From NCBI GenBank assembly GCA_905182415.1, contig CAJJBK010000001.1, positions 24,920 through 88,919 of the forward strand: a stretch of 64,000 nt of DNA, in the 5' to 3' direction. Positions 28,923 to 38,687 of this stretch are shown piece after piece (position 1 is the first letter of the stretch; each line of letters starts with the position of its first letter). Made by a program: the position numbers and the translations under genes. The stretch is from an uncultured Woeseiaceae bacterium. GTDB taxonomy: Bacteria > Pseudomonadota > Gammaproteobacteria > Steroidobacterales > Woeseiaceae. The notes below the pieces were generated by a model. It was not told where the DNA came from. It saw only the letters and a list, made by a program, of their open reading frames with translations, and made no database searches.

Positions 28923-29690
28923 TTAATTTATTAATGTATTCACAATTAAAAATAAAATCGAAGGAGCAAGCAAACAACCAACCCCGGTATAAAATGTTGC
29001 TGTCATCGCCCCGTATGGCACTAACTCTGGATCTGTTGCAGCCAAACCGCCCGCAACGCCACTAGTGGTTCCCATTAACCCTCCAAAAATCATCGCAGAC
29101 TCAGCATTATCCAATTTTATATATGGAGCAATAAATGGTGTCATAATCATCACCAGAATTGACTTTATTAATCCAACAGCAACGCTGAGGGCTATTACTT
29201 CAGAACTAGCTGATAAAGCTGTTCCTGTCACAGGCCCAACGATATAAGTAGCAGCTCCTGCACCAATTGTGGTAATTGAAACGGCATCGTCATAACCAAA
29301 CATTAACGCCACAATAGCACCAATAATAAATGATAAGATCACTCCAAAAATAATTGAAATAGCACCAATCATCCCTGCGTTTTTAAGATGTTTGAGGTCG
29401 ACGCCAAAAGCAGTAGCAACAATGGCAAAATCTCGAAACATTGCTCCGCCAAGAATGCCAACACCAGTAAATATTGAGATATCTGCAAGGCCCTTGTCCC
29501 CTTCTGAAACATACCCACCAATATATGCAAGAAATAGTCCAATTGTAATGGCAATAGCAGAACCATGAATTTTCCCATTAGTCATATGATTAGAGATCCA
29601 GTAGGAAAGAGCTGTTACTACACCAACAAATAAAAATGCCGTAATAATTGAATTATTCGACAAAGCGCTAAATATGGCTTCCTTAAGCAT
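28923..29690 (-). CDS. madM: Malonate transporter subunit MadM
   Basis: Large subunit of the two-component, Na+-dependent malonate carrier MadLM. 255 residues with about 8 membrane segments match the family length. Recognisable stretches are GIGYVSEGDKG-like (here GGYVSEGDKGLADISIFTG), GGAMFRDFAIVATAFGVDL and AAATYIVGPVTGTALSAS-like sequence, ending in GGLAATDPELVPYGAMTATF. It starts 2 bases after the madL stop, so the two are coupled. The divergent matB gene supports malonate as the substrate. Confidence 0.9.
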   Translation of the reverse strand: MLKEAIFSALSNNSIITAFLFVGVVTALSYWISNHMTNGKIHGSAIAITIGLFLAYIGGYVSEGDKGLADISIFTGVGILGGAMFRDFAIVATAFGVDLKHLKNAGMIGAISIIFGVILSFIIGAIVALMFGYDDAVSITTIGAGAATYIVGPVTGTALSASSEVIALSVAVGLIKSILVMIMTPFIAPYIKLDNAESAMIFGGLMGTTSGVAGGLAATDPELVPYGAMTATFYTGVGCLLAPSILFLIVNTLIN

Positions 29691-29692
29691 GA

Positions 29693-30052
29693 TTATTCTC
29701 TATTGTTGAGACGGTATAGAAGAGGAATCATTAAAAAACTGATAATCACAACAAGTACTCCTGCTGTGACGGCCATCCATCCTCCTGAAAGTGCTGCAAA
29801 AACATTCTGTTTTGCAGCCATTGCCACAACGATAGGAATGTACATTGCGCTCCAAAAATTCACACCAGATTTAGTAATGGCATTTATTTCAAAAAATGGA
29901 GTTCTTTTATTAGCAATAATAATAAGTAGGAGCATGGCAATACCAATACCACCAACATTAGCATCTACACCGATCAATTTACCCAGCAGGTCCCCTAAAA
30001 AAACACCAACCAACATACAAAATGCCAGTAAAGCTACTCCATATACCACCAT
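29693..30052 (-). CDS. madL: Malonate transporter subunit MadL
   Basis: Small subunit of the MadLM malonate carrier. The 119 residues form about four membrane segments, with the family-typical GVDANVGGIGIAMLLLII and FWSAMYIPIVVAMAAKQNV. GGAG lies 8 bases before the ATG. It is transcribed divergently from matB, with 85 bases between the start codons, which presumably contain both promoters and any malonate-responsive operator. Confidence 0.9.
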   Translation of the reverse strand: MVVYGVALLAFCMLVGVFLGDLLGKLIGVDANVGGIGIAMLLLIIIANKRTPFFEINAITKSGVNFWSAMYIPIVVAMAAKQNVFAALSGGWMAVTAGVLVVIISFLMIPLLYRLNNRE

Positions 30053-30137
30053 TTATAATCTCCACTATTGTGCTCACTGCCATTAATTGTTTATCATTCA
30101 AATCATGTTTTAACATTTATTTTTAATAAGGAACAGC

Positions 30138-31664
30138 ATGTCAGTCGAAAACATTAATCTTTTCACGCATTTTGACAATGCCCTCAAAAAGGTTGGAGAA
30201 AAACCCTTATTAATTCTTGATGATGGAATCACCCATAACTATAAGACATTAATAAATAAATCATCACAGATTGCCTCATTTTTCAAATCGATCAATATTT
30301 TGCCTGGAGATAGAGTCTCGATACAGGTAGATAAAAGCCCTGAATCACTCTTTCTTTACTTAGCTTGTCTGCAAGGCGGTTTTACTTATCACCCTTTAAA
30401 TCCAAGCTATACAGCAAATGAACTTGATTTTTTTATTGGCAATGCTGAACCGAGTATCATTATATGTGACGAAAAGAATCTACCTATATTTGAAAATTTG
30501 GCTAAGAAAAATAATATTAAATATGTTTTTACTCTTCAATCAAATGGGGATGGAACATTATTTGATTCATTGGATGCATCGGCATGTAACTTTCAAACGT
30601 TTGATACACCGCCCAGTCATACAGCTGCTCTTCTCTATTCATCAGGAACAACGGGCACCCCTAAAGGTATAATGCTCACTCATGAGAATTTGATTAGTAA
30701 TACTAAGACACTAGTAAAAACTTGGAAATTTACAGAGCAAGATATATTGATGCATGCTTTGCCCATCTTTCATGTGCATGGGCTGTTTGTTGCAATAGGA
30801 TGCGCCTTATCAACCGGAGCTTCAATGTATTGGTTGAATAAATTCGATCCCATCAAAGTAGTACAAAATATAAATCAATGCTCGGTGTTAATGGGAGTAC
30901 CAACATTTTATACCAGATTATTAGCGACAAAAAAAATAACGCGAAGCAACTGCAGGAATGTTCGGGTATTTATTTCTGGTTCAGCGCCTTTATTAGAAGA
31001 AACATTTCACGATTTCGAAAGCATGACTGGTCATAAAATACTCGAACGATATGGTATGACTGAAACCAATATGAACACCAGCAATCCAATAGATGGATCA
31101 CGTAAACCTGGGACAGTAGGCCCCCCTTTGCCGGGCATCGAAATAAAAATTGTGGATGATAATGATAAGCGTGTCGATAAAGATGTTATTGGTAATCTTC
31201 TAGTGCGTGGCCCCAATGTTTTTAAGGGTTATTGGAAAATGCCTGAAAAAACTGCAGAGGATTTTACTGCCAATGGATTTTTTAAAACCGGAGATAAGGC
31301 AAAAATTGATGCAGATGGTTATGTATCCATCGTTGGTCGATCAAAAGACATGATTATAACTGGTGGACTAAATGTCTACCCAAAAGAAATCGAGTTAATC
31401 ATTGATGATATTAAAGGCGTTAAGGAGTCAGCTGTAATTGGTATATATCACAGAGATTTCGGTGAGGCGGTCATTGCAGTTGTCATTTGTTCAGAGACCC
31501 AAAATCTCAACGAGACGGATATTATTGATCACAGTAAGCAACATTTAGCTGGATACAAAATTCCAAAGAAAATAATTTTTGCTGACGCACTGCCTCGTAA
31601 TTCAATGTCAAAAGTACAAAAAAATATCTTGCGAGAACACTATAAGGATTTATTCAATCCATAG
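30138..31664 (+). CDS. matB: Malonyl-CoA synthetase
   Basis: An acyl-adenylate-forming enzyme that makes malonyl-CoA from malonate, CoA and ATP in the cytoplasm. Motifs are LLYSSGTTGTPKGIMLTHEN (P-loop), ERYGMTETNMNTSNP (characteristic of MatB), FKTGDKAKIDADGYVSIVGR and the C-terminal RNSMSKVQKNILRE with the catalytic Lys. The length of 508 residues matches the family. AAGGA precedes the ATG. Divergent madLM supplies the substrate. No malonyl-CoA decarboxylase (matA) gene is in the window, so the product may go to fatty acid synthesis or be decarboxylated by an enzyme encoded elsewhere. Confidence 0.9.
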   Translation: MSVENINLFTHFDNALKKVGEKPLLILDDGITHNYKTLINKSSQIASFFKSINILPGDRVSIQVDKSPESLFLYLACLQGGFTYHPLNPSYTANELDFFIGNAEPSIIICDEKNLPIFENLAKKNNIKYVFTLQSNGDGTLFDSLDASACNFQTFDTPPSHTAALLYSSGTTGTPKGIMLTHENLISNTKTLVKTWKFTEQDILMHALPIFHVHGLFVAIGCALSTGASMYWLNKFDPIKVVQNINQCSVLMGVPTFYTRLLATKKITRSNCRNVRVFISGSAPLLEETFHDFESMTGHKILERYGMTETNMNTSNPIDGSRKPGTVGPPLPGIEIKIVDDNDKRVDKDVIGNLLVRGPNVFKGYWKMPEKTAEDFTANGFFKTGDKAKIDADGYVSIVGRSKDMIITGGLNVYPKEIELIIDDIKGVKESAVIGIYHRDFGEAVIAVVICSETQNLNETDIIDHSKQHLAGYKIPKKIIFADALPRNSMSKVQKNILREHYKDLFNP

Positions 31665-33309
31665 AAAACTTATCGCCGAAGAAATCATTGTTATTCCATG
31701 TGGGTCGGTCCTCATCATTGGCAATAATAAGACCTAAAACCAATCCAGTTCTGACGAAATGCTCAGTTCCCTCAATACTAAAAGGTAGATTCAAATCATC
31801 AGTTGGTTGGTGGTAATGATTTTTCAAGAAATTATCTAACTCTTTGGCTCCATCAATACTTAAATCCGAGGATATGGTTCCGGCTTTTAGTGCGAGTGCC
31901 GGAATACCTTCTTTAACAAAAGAAAATTGATCGGATCTCACAAAACGAACTTCTTCGGGAAGTGGATCAGGGGTAAATAGTGCTCCTGTATATTGCGTTG
32001 CCTGCTCCATAGACAAATAAAGTGAGCTGTGCTCAGCACCAAAAGCATGTATATCGGCTACAGGGAAACCAAGATATGGCATATCAATATTTATATTAGC
32101 AATAAGATCTTCAATTGGTACTGTTGGGTTTTTTACAAAATATGATGATCCCTGTAATCCTTTTTCTTCGGCTGTTAATGCAGCAAAAATAATAGATCGT
32201 TTTGGTCGCTGCTCCATAGACATAATACTACTGGCTATTTCTATAATAGAACCTATGCCCGCGGCATTATCATAAGCTCCGTTATGAATATGATCATTGC
32301 TACTACCAACTCTAATACCGATATGATCAAGATGTGCTGTATAAATTACGTATTGATTTCGGAGGATTGGATCTTCACCCTCAATAAATCCAATGATATT
32401 TGAGGATATTACTTCTCTCTGAATCGAGGACCGCTTAAGGGTAGCAGTAACCCCCATATCAAAACTATTAGTCGAGCCTTCGGCATGCAAAGTAAAAATT
32501 TGATTCAAATCATGCCCAGATAATTCAAATATTTTTTCTGCCCCACTCTGACTGATAGTGGCATTTCCTTGCAACTGAATATATCCATTAAATGGCTCAT
32601 TGATTTTATTGAGCCAGCGCATGCCCGGTGAACCTACTCCAGGAAGATATCTTGCCCAAGGTCTCCTTTTTTGATCTACAGGTGTTCGCAATGTAATAAT
32701 TCCAGATGCACCCAAATCAATTGCCAACTGAGCCTTGGTTCGACCAGAAGAATAGAATGCGCGTTGATCAGTATCAAACTGTGATGGTGCACCACTGAGG
32801 ACGACTATAATTTTATCTTTAATATTTACACCCTCGAAATCATTATGATCATATTCGGGGGCATTAATTCCATAGCCAACAAACACTAATGGCGCATTAA
32901 TTTCTTCATCTTTACTGCCAAAACCGCCAGAACGGATATAATCATCTCGAAAATCAAGATCTATAGAATGATTTTCTTTATGGATTGTCATCGCAGTTGA
33001 TTCAATATCGAGTCTTGATTCAATAAAACGTATTGGTTGCTCGTAACTATTACTTTCACCAAGAGGTTGAAGTCCAAGATCCTTAAAATTTTGAACGACA
33101 TAATGGGCGGCTTTATCATAATACTCAGTTCCAGCTTCACGACCCTGCATGTCGTCGCTCGCTAGTATTTCCATGTGCTTACGAACATCTTCACCCTTCA
33201 ACCCCTTCACAATAGGATCAATATTTTCTAAGTAATGAATTTTATTTGAACCAGGATCACTACAAGCGATGATTGAAATTAAAAATAATCCAATAATTAA
33301 TCGTTTCAT
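31654..33309 (-). CDS. M28 family metallopeptidase lipoprotein with PA domain
   Basis: An envelope-anchored Zn aminopeptidase. The lipobox is IIACSDPG. Domains in order are an N-terminal peptidase segment, a protease-associated insert (APLVFVGYGINAPEYDHNDF, KDKIIVVLSG) at about residues 130-240, and the catalytic half with YTAHLDHIG, HNGAYDNAAGI and ALTAEEKGLQGS. Here the first Zn ligand is the usual His, unlike the M28 protein at 20.2 kb. AAGGA precedes the ATG. Its last 11 bases overlap the end of matB on the opposite strand. Confidence 0.9.
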   Translation of the reverse strand: MKRLIIGLFLISIIACSDPGSNKIHYLENIDPIVKGLKGEDVRKHMEILASDDMQGREAGTEYYDKAAHYVVQNFKDLGLQPLGESNSYEQPIRFIESRLDIESTAMTIHKENHSIDLDFRDDYIRSGGFGSKDEEINAPLVFVGYGINAPEYDHNDFEGVNIKDKIIVVLSGAPSQFDTDQRAFYSSGRTKAQLAIDLGASGIITLRTPVDQKRRPWARYLPGVGSPGMRWLNKINEPFNGYIQLQGNATISQSGAEKIFELSGHDLNQIFTLHAEGSTNSFDMGVTATLKRSSIQREVISSNIIGFIEGEDPILRNQYVIYTAHLDHIGIRVGSSNDHIHNGAYDNAAGIGSIIEIASSIMSMEQRPKRSIIFAALTAEEKGLQGSSYFVKNPTVPIEDLIANINIDMPYLGFPVADIHAFGAEHSSLYLSMEQATQYTGALFTPDPLPEEVRFVRSDQFSFVKEGIPALALKAGTISSDLSIDGAKELDNFLKNHYHQPTDDLNLPFSIEGTEHFVRTGLVLGLIIANDEDRPTWNNNDFFGDKFSMD

Positions 33310-33422
33310 TATATTTTTTCCTTAACTTTGATCTCAATTACTCAACAATATATATTCGTTAGTAAGTAAATATCAATTAAACCACTAATTAAACTGATTA
33401 TAGTTCAGTCTGGGTAAAATAC

Positions 33423-34454
33423 ATGAAAGTCATTCACACAAAACAACAACTAATTCATGCGCCTGAAAAATTTATGGTAACTGGAAAATTACAAACACAC
33501 CCAGAGTCACCTGAACGTGCAGAAATACTTATGAATGCTGCAAGAAAATTTGGTCTCACAGAAGAATCGCCCCTAAATTATCAATTAAAATATATAACCA
33601 AAGTTCATACCCAAAGATATATTCACTACTTACAAACTATTTACCAAAGATGGGAGCGAAAAAAACATACTTCACTTGAGGTAATGCCCGGTATTCATCC
33701 CGATCGCAGAGATTGTGGTTACCCAGATTCTGCGGAAGGTCAAATTGGCTTTCACCATGCTGATTTATCTAGTCCAATTGGTCCATATACATGGGAGGCT
33801 GCTTTCTGGAGCGCTCATTCTGCAACTCATGCCGCCATATTAGTAAATAATGGAGAGCAAGCTTGTTATGCTCTATCAAGACCTCCGGGACATCATGCGG
33901 CTAAGGATTATGCAGCTGGTTTTTGCTATCTAGGAAATACAGCAATTGCTGCCCAAACATTAAAAGAGAAGTTCAATAAAATTGCCATATTAGATATTGA
34001 TGTGCATCACGGGAATGGTACGCAAGATATCTTTTATGAACGTGATGATATATTCACCGTCTCAATTCATGCTGACCCTATTCGCTTCTATCCATTTTTT
34101 TGGGGTCATGCGAATGAAACTGGCAAAGATAAAGGGGTGGGTTTCAATCTAAATCTGCCTTTAATTCGCGGTACAAAAGATAATGATTATCTAAGTACAC
34201 TTCGCTCTGCATTAGAAAAAATAGAAGATTTCGCACCTGATGCCTTGGTTATAGCTCTAGGTCTCGATGCTTACGAAAAAGATCCATTACAAGGTTTATC
34301 TATTACCACCGAAGGCTTCAAGAAAATTGGTCTTGCGATAGGTGATACAATGCTACCGACTGTAATTATTCAAGAAGGTGGCTATCTCTCTCCTGAGTTA
34401 GGGGTTAACCTCTCTTCTTTTCTTGAGGGATTCATTATTGGAAGGAAAATATAA
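33423..34454 (+). CDS. Histone deacetylase family protein (acetylpolyamine amidohydrolase-like)
   Basis: A Zn-dependent deacetylase of the arginase-deacetylase fold; bacterial members often act on acetylated polyamines. Catalytic motifs are SRPPGHHAAKDYAAGFCYLG (the tandem His), LDIDVHHGNGTQDIFYERD (Zn ligands Asp and His) and ALGLDAYEKDP (third Zn ligand Asp). QEGGYL near the C-terminus is also typical. It is 343 residues and appears cytoplasmic. The stop is 3 bases before the third NhaC gene, so they form an operon. One reading is that the carrier and the deacetylase handle the same acetylated compound, but this is inference. Confidence 0.88.
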   Translation: MKVIHTKQQLIHAPEKFMVTGKLQTHPESPERAEILMNAARKFGLTEESPLNYQLKYITKVHTQRYIHYLQTIYQRWERKKHTSLEVMPGIHPDRRDCGYPDSAEGQIGFHHADLSSPIGPYTWEAAFWSAHSATHAAILVNNGEQACYALSRPPGHHAAKDYAAGFCYLGNTAIAAQTLKEKFNKIAILDIDVHHGNGTQDIFYERDDIFTVSIHADPIRFYPFFWGHANETGKDKGVGFNLNLPLIRGTKDNDYLSTLRSALEKIEDFAPDALVIALGLDAYEKDPLQGLSITTEGFKKIGLAIGDTMLPTVIIQEGGYLSPELGVNLSSFLEGFIIGRKI

Positions 34455-34457
34455 GCT

Positions 34458-35870
34458 ATGTTAAACGAACCTCAATGGTATTCTGTTTTACCACCAATCA
34501 TTGCCATTATTTTAGCGATAAAAACGAAACAAGTTCTGCCTTCATTATTCGCCGGAATCTGGATTGGCTGCACACTTCTCTATAATTTTAATCCATTGAT
34601 TGGTCTTGCTAAGGGTTTTGATAGTATCATTGATGTTTTTAGTGATCCTGGTGATACTCGCATTTTGATTTTCACCCTCCTTATTGGCGCATTAATTACA
34701 ACCATCGAAAAATCCGGAGGTGTAAGCGGTTTTGTTGCCTTCTTAGAGAATCGAAAATGGGTACATACTGGTCTTCGAGCACAAATTCTAGCGTGGATGA
34801 CAGGAATTGTAATTTTCATTGAATCCAATATTACTTCATTGGTCGCGGGTTCAGTAAGTAGACCATTGTTTGATCGCTATAAAATCTCAAGAGAAAAATT
34901 AGCTTATCTTATCGATGCGACTGCTGCGCCGGTTTGTGTAATGGTGCCATTGAATGCTTGGACGGCTGTAATTATAGGATTGATCGCTTCCACCGGCATG
35001 GAGAATGCTTTTGGAGTGTTCATACAATCCATACCTTATAATCTCTATGCAATTACTGCGATTATCTTAGCATTCATTGTAGTTTGGAAAAATATCAATT
35101 TAGGGCCAATGGCCGCAGCAGAAATCAGAACTCAACAAGGTCAAATCAGCTGGCAGAGTAACGAGCATTCAACAGAAATACCTGATAATTCAAACGAAAA
35201 ATCATCGGATGCCAAAGAAAGTTCTGCCATATTTATGATCCTACCAATATTAACAATGACTCTTTCGATGCCTGCTTTCCTTTTTTTAACGGGTGGTGGA
35301 AATATAATGAAAGGCAACGGTCCTACAGCCATTTTTTGGTCCATATGTGCCGCCTTATTTGTTTGTTGGGCCATGTTATTGATTAAAAAGAGACACAATA
35401 TATCTGAATTAATGCAATTTTTTATGGAAGGAGCCGGAAAATTACTTCCCATTGCAACCATACTGCTATTGGCATTAACGTTAGGTGATGTTGCAAAATC
35501 TCTAGGTACTGGACCCTATGTGGCAGGTATTGCAGGAGCAAATGTGCCTGCTGTTTTCTTAGCTCCTTTGGTATTTCTAGTGTCCGGTTTTATCGCATTT
35601 TCAGTGGGTTCGAGTTGGGGTACTTTTGCGATCATGATTCCCATTGCCATATCCATTGCCACAACCCTTGGTCTTTCAGTGCCGATGTTCTTAGGGGCGG
35701 CTCTTTCTGGTGGAATTTTTGGAGATCATGCCTCACCTATTAGTGATACCACAGTTGTTGCCTCAATGGCGGCAGGAACTGATCATATCGAACATGTCAG
35801 AACTCAGTTGCCTTACGCCATGATAGCTGGCATTATTTCAATTATTGGCTTCATCTTATTAAGCTTATGA
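34458..35870 (+). CDS. NhaC family Na+/H+ antiporter (third of three)
   Basis: A 470-residue protein with about 12 membrane segments. SVGSSWGTFAIMIPIAISIA and GGIFGDHASPISDTTVVASM are typical NhaC sequences. IESNITSLVAGSVSRPLFDR in the N-terminal half parallels copy two. The central cytoplasmic loop (about residues 215-260) is long and rich in polar residues. It follows the deacetylase by 3 bases, and its last 6 bases overlap the end of dapF on the other strand. Confidence 0.89.
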   Translation: MLNEPQWYSVLPPIIAIILAIKTKQVLPSLFAGIWIGCTLLYNFNPLIGLAKGFDSIIDVFSDPGDTRILIFTLLIGALITTIEKSGGVSGFVAFLENRKWVHTGLRAQILAWMTGIVIFIESNITSLVAGSVSRPLFDRYKISREKLAYLIDATAAPVCVMVPLNAWTAVIIGLIASTGMENAFGVFIQSIPYNLYAITAIILAFIVVWKNINLGPMAAAEIRTQQGQISWQSNEHSTEIPDNSNEKSSDAKESSAIFMILPILTMTLSMPAFLFLTGGGNIMKGNGPTAIFWSICAALFVCWAMLLIKKRHNISELMQFFMEGAGKLLPIATILLLALTLGDVAKSLGTGPYVAGIAGANVPAVFLAPLVFLVSGFIAFSVGSSWGTFAIMIPIAISIATTLGLSVPMFLGAALSGGIFGDHASPISDTTVVASMAAGTDHIEHVRTQLPYAMIAGIISIIGFILLSL

Positions 35871-36743
35871 TAGTAACCCACTGTAAACATAGGCAACTGG
35901 GCCACTCATAATAAGTGAATCATCATCAAGAAGCTCAATGTCAACATAACCAGCCGGCATAATCACTTGCATTTTATTTGAAACATCGAGCTTTTTTTTA
36001 TTGGCAGCATAAACAGCTGCGCAAGCACCTGATCCGCAAGCTGATGTTAAGCCCGCACCTCTCTCATAAACCTCAAGTTTAAGAGTCTGCTGATCCATGA
36101 TTTCTGCCACACCCACATTCACCTGCTCTGGAAATAAAGAATTTTTTTGTACAGCTGGTGCCCATTTTTCAATATTAATACCCTCGATACTATCAACAAA
36201 ATAAGTAACATGAGGATTTCCAATATTTGAAATGACTGGGTTAGATAATGGTCCAGACTCTAATTTCACATTAAGGGTATCTATATCGATTGATAGGGGT
36301 ATTTTTCTGGGGTCAAGAGAGGCGATACCCATATTGCACTGCACTCGAGAATCTTTCAGTTTATGGCATTCCAATACACCAGCCAGCGTTTCGATTTTCA
36401 CTGTCGCCAGAGTTTCATTTTCCATTAACAACGAAGCCACACATCTAGTTGCATTACCACATGCCTCCACCTCGCGACCATCAATATTAAGTAGCCTCAT
36501 AAATACCTTTGCACCAAACTTTAAGCCATCGCTGCTTGGTTCATTTAATATAATTAGTTGATCAGCACCAATGCCCGTTTTCGGGTTACAGATTCTGGAT
36601 ATTTCAGAGTTGTTAGGAAAAAAAGGAACATCGCGCCCATCAAAAATAACAAAATGGTTTTCTAAGCCATGCATTTTTATAAAAGATCGTCCCGTTGATT
36701 TAATACCAAAGAAATTTGTATATATATTCTTGTTTCGAGTCAT
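35865..36743 (-). CDS. dapF: Diaminopimelate epimerase
   Basis: Interconverts LL- and meso-diaminopimelate for lysine and peptidoglycan synthesis by a two-base mechanism with two Cys residues. Both are visible, in EACGNATRCVAS and TSACGSGACAAVYAA. The N-terminal FIKMHGLENHFVIFDGRD matches the family, with GLENHF where GLGNDF is common. 292 residues is slightly long because about 20 residues precede the usual N-terminus; the ATG at 36674 (MHGLENH) would be too late, so an upstream start is kept. It stands alone on the minus strand. Confidence 0.9.
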   Translation of the reverse strand: MTRNKNIYTNFFGIKSTGRSFIKMHGLENHFVIFDGRDVPFFPNNSEISRICNPKTGIGADQLIILNEPSSDGLKFGAKVFMRLLNIDGREVEACGNATRCVASLLMENETLATVKIETLAGVLECHKLKDSRVQCNMGIASLDPRKIPLSIDIDTLNVKLESGPLSNPVISNIGNPHVTYFVDSIEGINIEKWAPAVQKNSLFPEQVNVGVAEIMDQQTLKLEVYERGAGLTSACGSGACAAVYAANKKKLDVSNKMQVIMPAGYVDIELLDDDSLIMSGPVAYVYSGLLS

Positions 36744-36841
36744 TTTTACGCAGAATTAGATCATTATTTTTTTAATTGATGTAAGTTATTATACTACCTA
36801 ACGATTTAAATCATAATATTTCTACGGCAGGATAATTGATT

Positions 36842-37543
36842 ATGACTCAAAAATTATACAGACAAGACGCTTATCTTAAGACCAATATTTCTGGAGTGAC
36901 CTCAAGCATTGATAATATAATTATCCTCGAAAGCAGTATATTTTATCCTTTAGGTGGAGGACAGCCCGGTGACATAGGAACACTTTCTTGGGATGGTCAT
37001 GAGGCTAAGGTAATTAACACCACAATAAATGAAGCAGGTGAAATCCAACATATCTTATCTGCAGAAAGCCCCATTCCTAAGATGGGCGAAATACTGACCA
37101 CTGCGATTGACTGGGAAAGACGATACTTACATATGCGCATGCATACTGGGCTGCATTTATTGGGTTCAGTTTTAAAATATGGAGTAACAGGAGGCAATAT
37201 ATCCGCTTCTAAAAGTCGTTTAGACTTTGATATGGAAGAGCCTGTCGATAAAGAAAAAGTTGCCCAAGACTTAATAAAATTGGTTGATGAAAATCATTTA
37301 ATACAATCTAAATGGATCAGTCAGAAAGAACTCCGTGAGCAACCAGAACTAATCCGTACTATGTCTGTTAAACCTCCATCAACAGATCAAAATATTAGAT
37401 TGCTAGCGATAGGGGATATTGATCTTCAACCTTGTGGAGGCACTCATCTCAATTCAACTGGAGAAGTGGGGCAAATACGTATTGGCAAAGTTGAAAAAAA
37501 AGGTAAGCGAAATCGACGCGTTTATATAGAATTAATAGATTAA
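36842..37543 (+). CDS. AlaX-like alanyl-tRNA editing protein
   Basis: A free-standing relative of the alanyl-tRNA synthetase editing domain, which deacylates mischarged Ser- or Gly-tRNA(Ala). Zn ligands are in HMRMHTGLHLLGS (HxxxH) and LQPCGGTHLNSTGEV (CxxxH). The N-terminal FYPLGGGQPGDIGTL is typical of the extended AlaX type. I choose ATG 36842 with AGGA 9 bases upstream; a TTG two codons earlier is less likely. 233 residues is normal. Divergent from dapF. Confidence 0.88.
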   Translation: MTQKLYRQDAYLKTNISGVTSSIDNIIILESSIFYPLGGGQPGDIGTLSWDGHEAKVINTTINEAGEIQHILSAESPIPKMGEILTTAIDWERRYLHMRMHTGLHLLGSVLKYGVTGGNISASKSRLDFDMEEPVDKEKVAQDLIKLVDENHLIQSKWISQKELREQPELIRTMSVKPPSTDQNIRLLAIGDIDLQPCGGTHLNSTGEVGQIRIGKVEKKGKRNRRVYIELID

Positions 37544-37588
37544 TCTTTCTGGTCAAGGTTAGTATAAAATAATAACAAGGAGATTAAG

Positions 37589-38686
37589 ATGGCTATGGAA
37601 ATTACAAGACGCTCATTACTAAACGGGATACTGCTAGGCACTGCAAGTATGACAGTGAGCCCAACTGTACTCTCTATGGTAGGGCCTAATCCAAGTATCG
37701 TCCGCCTAAGCGCTAATGAAAATCCATACGGCCCAAGTAGTAATGCCTTAAAGGCTGCTGCCCAAGCTAGCAATAAGGGAGCTTATTATCCGGGTAAAAT
37801 TGCCGCTGAACTCATGCAAATGATCGCGGATAAAAATAAATTAGAAGTTAATCAAGTAGCAATCAGCTCTGGTTCCAATGAGGCACTTTCAGCGGCTGTT
37901 GTGGGTTGGGGGAAGGAGGGACAAATAATTTCTCCCTCTTTTACTTATGACTTGCACCTGGGTTATGCTCAAAGAATAGGAACAAAAGTGCTTCGAGTGC
38001 CACTTGATAATGACATGTCTATTGATCTGGATGCCATGCAAGCTGCTGTAGATAAATCAGTGAGTATGGTGTATCTGTGCAATCCAAATAATCCAACTGG
38101 AAAAACGATTGATGGCGATACGTTAAGAAAATTCTGTCGTGCTGTTGGAAAAAAAGTGACAGTCTTGGTTGATGAAGCCTACAACGAATTAACCGACAAC
38201 CCAGAATATACCTCGATGGTCGACCTTGTCCGAGAAGGTGAAAATGTCATTGTGATGCGAACCTTTTCAAAATTATATGGCATGGCTGGAATGCGAGTAG
38301 GTTATGCATTGGGCAGAAAAGACCTCATAAAAAAAGTACGTAATCATATTATGGCTTGGCCTAATATTGTAGGTCTTGCAGCTGCTCATGCTTGTTATAA
38401 TGAGAACGATTTTATCGAATACTCAATTGATAAAATCAATCAAGGAAGAGACTTGGTGAATGAGGTATTTATCCAACAGGGAATCGAGCCACTGCCATCG
38501 GAAACTAATTTTGTCCTTGCTGATATAGGTAGAGATGTAAAAGATTTCGAAATAAGGATGCGACAAGAAAATATTCTGGTTCATCGAGCTTATTCACTGT
38601 ATCCGAATCATTTGCGAGTAAGTATGGGAAAGATGGAAGATTTACGGGAATTTGCCGAAGTATTTAAACGGGTTTATAACAGTTAA
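37589..38686 (+). CDS. Tat-exported HisC-like aminotransferase
   Basis: A fold-type I PLP aminotransferase close to histidinol-phosphate aminotransferase, but carrying a twin-arginine signal (MAMEITRRSLLNGILLGTASM), so probably not the biosynthetic HisC. The PLP Lys is in RTFSKLYGMAGMRVGYALG (about residue 228). VYLCNPNNPTGKTI and VDEAYNELTDNPEY supply the conserved Asn and Asp/Tyr. The 365-residue length includes about 30 residues of signal. AAGGAG precedes the ATG. It is separated from the AlaX gene by 45 bases on the same strand. The substrate is unknown; periplasmic amino acid turnover is an inference from export. Confidence 0.87.
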   Translation: MAMEITRRSLLNGILLGTASMTVSPTVLSMVGPNPSIVRLSANENPYGPSSNALKAAAQASNKGAYYPGKIAAELMQMIADKNKLEVNQVAISSGSNEALSAAVVGWGKEGQIISPSFTYDLHLGYAQRIGTKVLRVPLDNDMSIDLDAMQAAVDKSVSMVYLCNPNNPTGKTIDGDTLRKFCRAVGKKVTVLVDEAYNELTDNPEYTSMVDLVREGENVIVMRTFSKLYGMAGMRVGYALGRKDLIKKVRNHIMAWPNIVGLAAAHACYNENDFIEYSIDKINQGRDLVNEVFIQQGIEPLPSETNFVLADIGRDVKDFEIRMRQENILVHRAYSLYPNHLRVSMGKMEDLREFAEVFKRVYNS

Positions 38687-38687
38687 C

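Noticed and set aside
37589..38686. Biosynthetic histidinol-phosphate aminotransferase (hisC)
   Set aside because: The twin-arginine signal and absence of any his genes argue against the histidine pathway, although the catalytic motifs match.
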